From Onthophagus taurus (Eukaryota > Arthropoda > Insecta > Coleoptera > Scarabaeidae), in NCBI RefSeq assembly GCF_036711975.1, contig NC_091971.1, forward strand, positions 3,231,501 through 3,295,500: 64,000 bases of DNA, in the 5' to 3' direction. Shown here in pieces: positions 56,677-64,000 of this stretch. A model generated the notes under the pieces. That model saw nothing but the letters and a program-made list of their open reading frames with translations. It was not told the origin of the DNA and did no database searches. Position numbers and translations under genes: made by a program. How positions within the stretch are numbered: position 1 is the stretch's first letter; every line of letters begins with the position of its first letter.

Positions 56677-59600
56677 TAATTAAGTTTTAAAGCAATGAAA
56701 CTTAAAATACCATTGTGAGGTGTATTTCTTCAGTATAAAAGTTTAAGATATTAAGAGTTATCTTTATTAGCGTATTAGCCCATTTTAAAGTCCATTTTTA
56801 ATTGTTATGATTTTATATTGCAGAATAGCCTAGATAAGACATAAGGTGTAGTTCGTTCATCATAATCAATAGCACAACAATTCTCTATGGGTTTTGGATT
56901 GTTCCAACATCTTTTTTCATTCCGATCTGTTATCAATAAGACATTCTTCTCCAATTTTCAATAGTTTTGGTGTCATCCTCCACCTGGTTTAGATATCTAA
57001 TTGGTTTATTTGTTTTTTATTTGAACTGTATCATAGATTATTATTTTTTTCATATAACTCTTGCTTCAAAGGCGACGTTCTGTTTCTTGGTGTTAATTTA
57101 ATTGTCTACTATCAAAGAGACAAGTTCTCGGTTACTCGGTAACCGATAGATTGCAATTATAGTTTCTAAACCGAAGCGACGGCAGTTCGTTACATTCTTT
57201 TTGGTTAGTTTCATTTCTATTTCTCACCGTGTCCTTGCCAATTGGTTGTTGTTCTATTTCGATCACTTTTACAATCGCGGTTGTGCCATTGCGGCTTTCA
57301 TCTATTTCTATTAAGATTACATATGTAACGTTTTTCTACCCACTTTATTACTGCAATTACTTTTCCTTTTCTTAATTAGAAATCATAATTACAAACATTT
57401 TTTATCACTTTATCCTTATACTCTTAATAGATTGAGTCAGATCGGTGTTGATGGTCCTTGTCACAAGTGCTCGATTCAAGTGGTTGATGAGAGAACTCTA
57501 CGCTATTTAGGACTTTGCCTTGAAGCTTTATTTCTATTTTCACTGACTAATTAAGTCGTATCGTCGTTGGCCCTTTGTCTTAATTTGTTACGCTAAATTT
57601 ACGTCGCTTTGTTCTCGGTTTCGAAGCTTGACATCGTCGTCAGCATGATCGATGACACAGATTTATATGCATCGCGAGCTACCGGCTAGGACAAAGTTAG
57701 ATATAAAAGGAACCACTGAAACGAACGAACTGCGAGACCTGGGTAGAAAGATGGATGTAGAACGAACGAGCCGCGTAAATTGGACTTTGGGCGTCGTCTC
57801 CACCGAGCTATTTAAGTGGGAAGTGCCACATCGAAAAAGAGAAGAAGGAGAGTGATGTGGAAACTTGATTAAGGACGTAGAGAGCAAGGGATCCTAAATT
57901 GAAAACGACGGTGTCAAGGGGGGAGAATTTAATATTGAGTGACAATTACACAAAGTTAAAATTAAAAAAAAATCTTTTTTTATTTAATTAAATTCTAAAA
58001 ATCTTTATTTTGTATTTATTGAGTTAAAATGTCTTCATTTGCTTTTAAAAGTTGAAGTTCCCAAGCAGGTGTATCTTAAGTGATAACAGCATATAAGATG
58101 AAGCCGTTAAAATCGACGTTCCTCCTTTGCATTGACATCGCCGTCGTAAATTGATCTTGAAAACGAGAAGAAAACGCCGCCCATCGACCCCAAACGACAG
58201 CAGGTGTTTGTTTTCCCCGAGGCGTGCAAAAGTCCCTTCGGCTCGTTTTACTGTTACGAACCGGAGATGTAACCCACACCGCGATTACATTGTGTAAAAC
58301 GTGTAATATCCGGAGGATATCGGGTTGCCCTTAGTGTGTTAAGTCGAGGCTTGGGGTTAAGTGTTAATTAATTTAAAGGAAAAGAAAAAAGGGGGTGAAG
58401 TGTCGTAAGAAGATCGATATTTCGTGTTGAAGGTGTTCGAGCGAATAATTTTTTATTGCTAAATATTTTATTGAAAAATGATGACTTTAAAAGTGTCACG
58501 CGATGGTTTAAGGCCCACCCATAACGGAGGCTTTTTAAGCTTCTGTAGGTATACACAGAACCTCCCTTTCGGCCATTTGGATCAGTAGGTGTCCGACCTA
58601 TATTTAGCTGAAAAACAGGAAGTGCACGTGCATCGTCTGTCGTGCGAGGCATTGAAAACCATTCATTCCGGCCTTCAGCAAAAGAACCAAAAAAAAGTTA
58701 AAACGCGTGGTTGCGCACATTTTCTCTCAATGGCACTCCACTGTTTGACACATGCTCCCGCAGGCACGTACAACAAAAGGTGTTCCCTAGAGTTTCGACC
58801 TAAGTGTTTCTCCCAACCTCTTCATTACGCAGTTCGTTGCTATTTTAGATTAAAAATAAGAATTACGATACAATTAAAATTGTTTCTTTTCGCCCCATTT
58901 TATTTAATGAACATATAATGAAAGATGTAAAATCAGAAGAAGAAGTTACAGCAATTAAGTTAAGTCTTGTTAATTACTCGAAGTGCAATCGAGTGCGTGC
59001 CTTGCATACCGTTTTTACTCCTCAGGTATCGTTAATGAACAAGAAAGGACGGTCTTTATCTAAATGCCCACCTTTTAACGAGCCATAATGACTGAGCAGA
59101 ATTAAAACTTCAACAAGAAATTGATTAGTACCCGGTTTATATCGGGTTAAAATTGCCGCTGGATGCAAAATATTTTTCAAGGGCAATAAATTTAGATTTT
59201 AAATCGTTAATTTTAATTTAAATTTTAAAGTTGAAGGTTATTACAAAGTTTCGTCTAAGATTATGTATCTTATTTGTTTATATGTGGATTTTTGGATAGA
59301 TTTATTAAAATAAATGATGTTATAAAGTTGTCTAGTTTTTGGCAAACAACTTAAATGTGTTTAATAAATTGGTATAGTTTTGACATACACCGAGAAGTTT
59401 TTTCTATTTTTTGACGTCATTAAAGTACTTCAAAAAATCAGTAAAATCACTTTTTAATGTATTAATTTAATTCTTTCTTTCTTATTAAGTATTTTAGAGA
59501 TGTTTTAAGCAGATTAAAACCATTTTGATCCACACCAATCACACTTTTGCTTATATTAATATTTTTTATGCTTTTAGTCATCATCCACATAACTTTTGTA

Positions 59601-59685
59601 GCTCTTTCAATCTTTATTAAGTAATATCATACAACTTGCTATTGTGAAAGTTGCATAACCTTAACTTCGGCACGGAAGGTATAAA
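56677..59685. other. Non-coding stretch
   Basis: No supported gene. A GC-richer patch at about 58070-58300 and open frames near 57652-57855 and 58589-58918 lack family or splice support. A repeat block starting near 59458 is shared with 60.5 and 60.8 kb. Confidence 0.4.
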
Positions 59686-60240
59686 CCTAATAAAATTCTA
59701 TCTGACAAATCGGCAACAATACGTAAATTATAAGAATCTAACATCTGCTAAACTACCAATAAAGTATGGTGTTCCTCAAGGTTCAGTGTTGGATCGACTT
59801 ACCATTTTATGAACCTAATACATAGTAGTAAATATTGATTTGAAGCAAAAAGTCTACTCATAATGTCTTGACATGGTTTTCCCATAATCGTTTAAGTATA
59901 AATGAAACAAAAACTCAAATGGTAAACTTCACCTTAAGAAATTTGTCAGCTGAAACGACTTCTATTAAATATCTTGGCATTATTCTTGATCCGGGCTTGA
60001 TGTGGAAAGACCATATAATTAGTCTTAACAAGACTTTAAATCGCAGTATATTTTTGCTGCGTAATTTAGTTGGAATTGTTTCTCAGCAAGTACTATTAAA
60101 TGCATATTATGGCCACTTCCACTGTCATATGCCATGTTAGGTTGGGGTCATTCCACTTTATTATTTAAAACTCAAAGGAGGTGCCCCAGAGTGATGAGTG
60201 GCATTGGGTACAGACAATGCTGCAAAAATGAGTTTCTGAA
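59686..60240 (+). pseudogene. Non-LTR retrotransposon reverse-transcriptase relic
   Basis: Three collinear pieces remain. YLTNRQQYV plus YGVPQGSVLDRL (59700-59808) is the reverse-transcriptase block ending GVPQGSVLGP. A frame with LSINETKTQMVNF and IKYLGIILDPGLMWKDHI (59868-60140) is the thumb region. After a frameshift, LGWGHSTLLFKTQRRCPRVM (60137-60196) is the next block. The segment that should hold the YADD catalytic motif is deleted. Jockey/CR1-like style, clade uncertain; dead copy. Confidence 0.75.
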
Positions 60241-60335
60241 GCACTAGTTTTGCACTATCACTAGAACTAACACAAGACCTAGAACTAGAATAATTTGGGT
60301 TTGGCCGTCTTGAGAGACATGCGACTAAATCTACT
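60235..60335. repeat. Small fragment of the TTTAGCCG hairpin family
   Basis: CACTAGAACTAACACAAGAC, then GGGTTTGGCCGTCTTGAGAG; matches one arm of the foldback arrays. It sits at the right end of the reverse-transcriptase relic. Confidence 0.6.
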
Positions 60336-60890
60336 GCTGTAGCTTTCACTTCGTAGCACAAGTCAAACTATTTCGACTTTATATTAAAATAATATAGACT
60401 TCTAATATCCTTCGTTTAAAAAATTCATTGAAGGTGAGATATTATCATTTTCTGGGGTATATGTAGACTTATTGTATCACTGTATCTATTTTTGGCATTT
60501 TGAAGTACCTTCAAAAATTAACTGTATCAATTTAATTCTTTCTTTCTCATTAAGTATTTTAGAAATGTTTTAAGCAGATTAAAATCATTTTGATCTACAT
60601 ACATTATTTTCCCATATATTAATATCTTTCAAGATTTTAGTCATCATATAACTTTCTTAGATCTTTCAATCTTTATTAAGTAATAAAAACTATTTTTTAA
60701 ATCGTTTTGAGCCCTTTCGACATTCAAAAATTAATTGTTTCTATTTTTGACATTTTGAAGCATCTTCAAAAATTAACAAAATCACTTTTTAATGTATCAA
60801 TTTAATTCTTTCTTCTGCATTAAGTATTTTGGAGATGTTTTAAGCAGATTAAAACCATTTTGATCAACACCAATCATTTTTTCTATAATA

Positions 60891-62088
60891 TTAATAACCT
60901 TGAAGCTTTTGGATTTCACCTCAATAACTCAAACAGTTTAAATTTAAAAGTTGAAGGTTATTACAAAGTGTTTGTCTAAGATAATGTATCATATTTGTTT
61001 GTATGTACAATATTAATTTTACTTCGTGATAATATATATAATCCGAAAACAGTTTCCGGGTTTTCGTTTATTTGAATTTAAGTGAATTAGAATAGCAAAT
61101 AAAATCGGCGAACAAACAATCGACTCTCTCTATTGCAAGTTTATTATCGCTTTATTTTTACTAGAAATAATAAACCATTCAATTTTCTTGTTTCGGTCGA
61201 TTATAAGCGGATAAATGCAAGTTTACGATCAATAATTTCAGATAATAAGTCAATTATTATTTCATTACGCGGAATGAACTCGGTTACATACATATAAGAA
61301 AAAATCATAAAATAAACTTGGGATTTAAAGACATCGAAACGTTCATAATCGGATCATCACGAATCCTCTTGGAGTCAAACCGTTTTTAAAGCGGTCTTTG
61401 AGAAGTGCAGAAGGCCGTCGTCGCATTAAAGGCGTCAATTTGTAGGGTAGTAATTGAGTGCTTTCCGCCGGAGGTCGACAAATATTTTCAGAAAGCTGTC
61501 CGGTCCCTCTCACGTCTATTACCGATTAAACGCTAAACGGCACGACAGGTGCCGAAGAAGAAGGCCATCTCGGAGGCAACCGAGACCACCGAATGCGTGT
61601 GTAATGTTACTGTATATACCTGATCATTGGCAGTTGCTTGGCAGACCGAGACCACTCGAAAGAATGCGCAGAATGCGGGCCGTCTCGCGTGGTTCCTTTT
61701 TTTTTATTGTGCTGCCGTTGGGACTCGTCTCTCTACTACTGCAGCGCCCCAACAGAAGAACCAACAGCGGCACCTCAAAAATACGAATTCTTAAGAGAAA
61801 AACCTCACTCACTTTGCTATGTGGATTCTATTCAATTTCATTCAATTGATTTGACACGAGCCTGTTATACGTAGTTTCTCTTTCATTCAATTTCAAGCAA
61901 TTCATAGATGGAATTCTTTCAACATCGGAACATTAATTTATGTTATGGGTACATGTGTAACTTAAAACAATTCGCATCCTTTAGATATACAACTCTGTAC
62001 TACATTAATATTAAAAAATGATTTATCAAAAAAAAACACACGCATAATTAAAATTATAACGATTTCTCTTTCACCATTTTTCTTTTTA
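60891..62088. other. Non-coding stretch with a GC-rich patch
   Basis: No supported gene. GC-rich patch 61370-61780 has overlapping open frames on both strands, basic and Arg-rich, without ATG or splice support. Confidence 0.4.
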
Positions 62089-63660
62089 TACAGGGTGTCT
62101 CACGTAACTGGTTCGTTAGAACTTTTTCAAGTTCCACTATTCGTAGAGATTTGAAATTTGGGTAGCATGGGTTGTTCATTCGGAACTTTCGAATCTAAAA
62201 TATTTTCAAGATAGCCGCAACTTTCGGCTACCGGAAGTAGACCATAACTTCGCTATTTTAAATGGATTGTTATAGTTTTTATTACACAATTTAATTGTAC
62301 GTAAAAAAATAGGTTGACTTTGATAAATATTATTGGTATCTAGCGTTTTTCGTTTTCGAGTTATTTTGGTTTTAAACTTTTTTTGGTAAATTTCAACATG
62401 CTCTTTAAAAGTCCATATCTCAGCCAAAGTTCATTCAAAAAAGATCTACTTTGGCACGATTACTCTTCAGATGTTGTCAAATAGATTGTCATTTGTTGTA
62501 TCGGAGTATCTTATACAGGATGGTCAAAAATAGAATTACTGTTTCTCCATATTCAATGGCGAGAAAGTCGAAAATTTTAAATGGAACGCCCCATATTTTT
62601 TTAGCCTATCAGAAAGAGAATTTAATTCTCTACAAATTATCTATAAACATTCCCATACGTATTTATTGTAGTTTGCCTTATATTGCGAAATTTATTAAAA
62701 CATGCACGAAATACAGGTTTTTTTATTAGAAAGCTATGGAATTTTGACAGTTTTTTATCCATGTTTGTATTATTGTTGCCATTAGTTACATTTGACGTTA
62801 TTGAACATCATGGTAAATTATTCCACCGCCGATATTTGAAATTTATTTTGTATTGATGGCGAATCTAATAAACTTTCGCACAAGACGTGTCGATCACTTA
62901 ATGAGAGATGAGTAAAAGCTAGTAAACTAAAAGATTATCAATCGTAGTTAATAGTACAAATAATAATAGAAATAAATTAAACAAAAAACTGTCAAAATGT
63001 CATGGCCTTCTAATAAAAATACAAACGGTTTCCTGCATTTTCTGCATGTTTTGATAAATTTACGAATATGAGAGAAACTACAATAAATAAATATAGAAAT
63101 GTTTATAGATAAATTGTAGAGCATTAAATTCCCTTTCGTGTAGGCTAATAAAATATGGGGCGTTCCATTTAAAATTTTCGACTTTCTCCCCATTGAATAT
63201 GGAGAAACGGTAATTCAATTTTTGACCAACCTGTATAAAATACTCTGATACAATATATGACAATCTATTTGAGAGCATCTGAAGAGTAATCGTGCCAATT
63301 TAGAGCTTTTTTGAATGAACGTTGGCTGGGATATAAGGTTTTAAAGAGCAATGGTGAAATTTGCCAAAAAAGCTTAAAATCAAAATAACTCGAAAACGAA
63401 AAACGCTAGGTACCATTAACTTTTATGAAAGTCAACATATTTTTTTATGTACAATTAAAAGGTGCAATAAAAACTATAGCATTCCATTTAAAATAACGAA
63501 GTTATGGTCTACTTCCGGTAGACCGGAAGTGGCAGCCATCTTGAAAATATTTTGGATCGAAAGTTTCGACTGAACAACCCATACTACCAAAATTTCAAAA
63601 CCGTACGAATACTGGAACCTAAAAAAGTTCTAACGAACCAGTTACGTGAGACACCCTGTA
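62089..63660. mobile_element. Large palindromic DNA transposon (TACAGGGTGTCTCACG termini)
   Basis: TACAGGGTGTCTCACGTAAC at 62089 mirrors the right end closing at 63660, both bordered by TA (62087-62088 and 63661-63662). Arms of about 650 bp (62089-62745 and 62985-63660) surround a ~240-bp centre. Because the arms are inverted copies, the same short peptide (containing KSKILNGTPHI) appears on opposite strands in both arms. No transposase. Confidence 0.85.
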
Positions 63661-63662
63661 TA

Positions 63663-64000
63663 TTAAAGTAGAAAGCTTCCGCTTACTACAACCTACCTGA
63701 ATGCTTTTATTGTGGTTGGAATTTTAGCATTAGAATTACTTCTTCATCCTAGGAAGAAACCCCACGTTGATTATCGATTATACATTTAGAAAAGCAGGGG
63801 CGTGAACATAATTTTTTAGGGGATTAGGACTCTCCAGCGTCTTAAAGGAACCATTTGTCATCTCATTTTGTAAAGGTATTAATTTTTTGACGTGAATTTC
63901 TTCTCACGCATACGTAACGATTTTTTATCCTTAAATGTTTAAAAAAAAAAAAAGAAAAATTCACATAATATGTGTTAGTAAGTTTATGTAATAGCCAAGA
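63663..64000. other. Non-coding end of the window
   Basis: AT-rich; no gene or repeat recognised. Confidence 0.4.

Larger units (their letters stand above)
59458..60890. repeat. Dispersed direct repeat, three copies around the reverse-transcriptase relic
   Basis: Blocks near 59458-59550, 60525-60615 and 60795-60880 share AAGTATTTTAGAGATGTTTT (one or two changes), AAGCAGATTAAAACCATTTT and TTAATTCTTTCTT. The first copy lies left and the other two right of the relic at 59686-60240. Confidence 0.7.

Noticed and set aside
61454-61874. Arg-rich open frame starting at GTG
   Set aside because: No ATG, antisense frame also open, composition explained by local GC richness.
62451-63193. Two frames on opposite strands sharing KSKILNGTPHI
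   Set aside because: They are the same non-coding sequence in the two inverted arms of a palindromic transposon, not a gene family.

Overview
The window is AT-rich, intron-containing nuclear DNA from an insect. Evidence: a cuticular-protein gene, GT-AG introns as short as 52 bp, AATAAA signals, and DNA transposons of the pogo/Tigger and piggyBac types. A beetle is possible because (TTGGG)n tracts sit next to non-LTR retrotransposon ends, but the order is not proven. Host genes are sparse; most of the 64 kb is mobile elements and tandem repeats.

Host genes I can support: (1) a two-exon minus-strand gene for an unrecognised 272-residue charged protein (12126-12996); (2) a single-exon adenylate-kinase-like protein (23748-24518, +) whose Walker A loop is kept but whose catalytic arginines look lost; (3) asparagine synthetase in four coding exons (27249-32392, -), about 566 residues, reconstructed from splice sites; (4) a three-exon secreted cuticular protein (38941-40148, +) with a tRNA-Asp gene antisense in intron 1; (5) the first coding exon of a secreted protein (45770-45947, +) whose remaining exons were not found.

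Layout: 1.5-3.3 kb nested palindromic transposons; 6.2-8.9 kb a ~476-bp tandem repeat broken by a pogo/Tigger element with a transposase remnant; 15.2-16.9 kb a TTAA-flanked piggyBac-type MITE filled with a 187-bp minisatellite; 18-25.6 kb mostly unique DNA with GC/CpG-richer patches; 26.2-32.6 kb asparagine synthetase with a piggyBac copy in intron 2 and a five-copy tandem duplication involving exon 2; 33.5-34.3 kb a 180-bp repeat; 36.0-37.4 and 46.6-47.8 kb foldback arrays built from one hairpin motif; 42.5-45.0 kb a chain of truncated non-LTR retrotransposon 3' ends separated by TTGGG tracts, with an unrecognised ORF inside; 49.6-52.65 kb eight copies of a 369-bp satellite; 54.8-56.7 and 62.1-63.7 kb two large palindromic elements of one TIR family; 59.7-60.25 kb a reverse-transcriptase relic.

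The most notable observation is at asparagine synthetase. The tandem repeat in its first intron is made of copies of the 5' part of its own coding exon 2 with the preceding splice acceptor, and a piggyBac element has landed 35 bp past the real exon 2 donor. The genes show no operon-like relationship; each is an independent eukaryotic unit.
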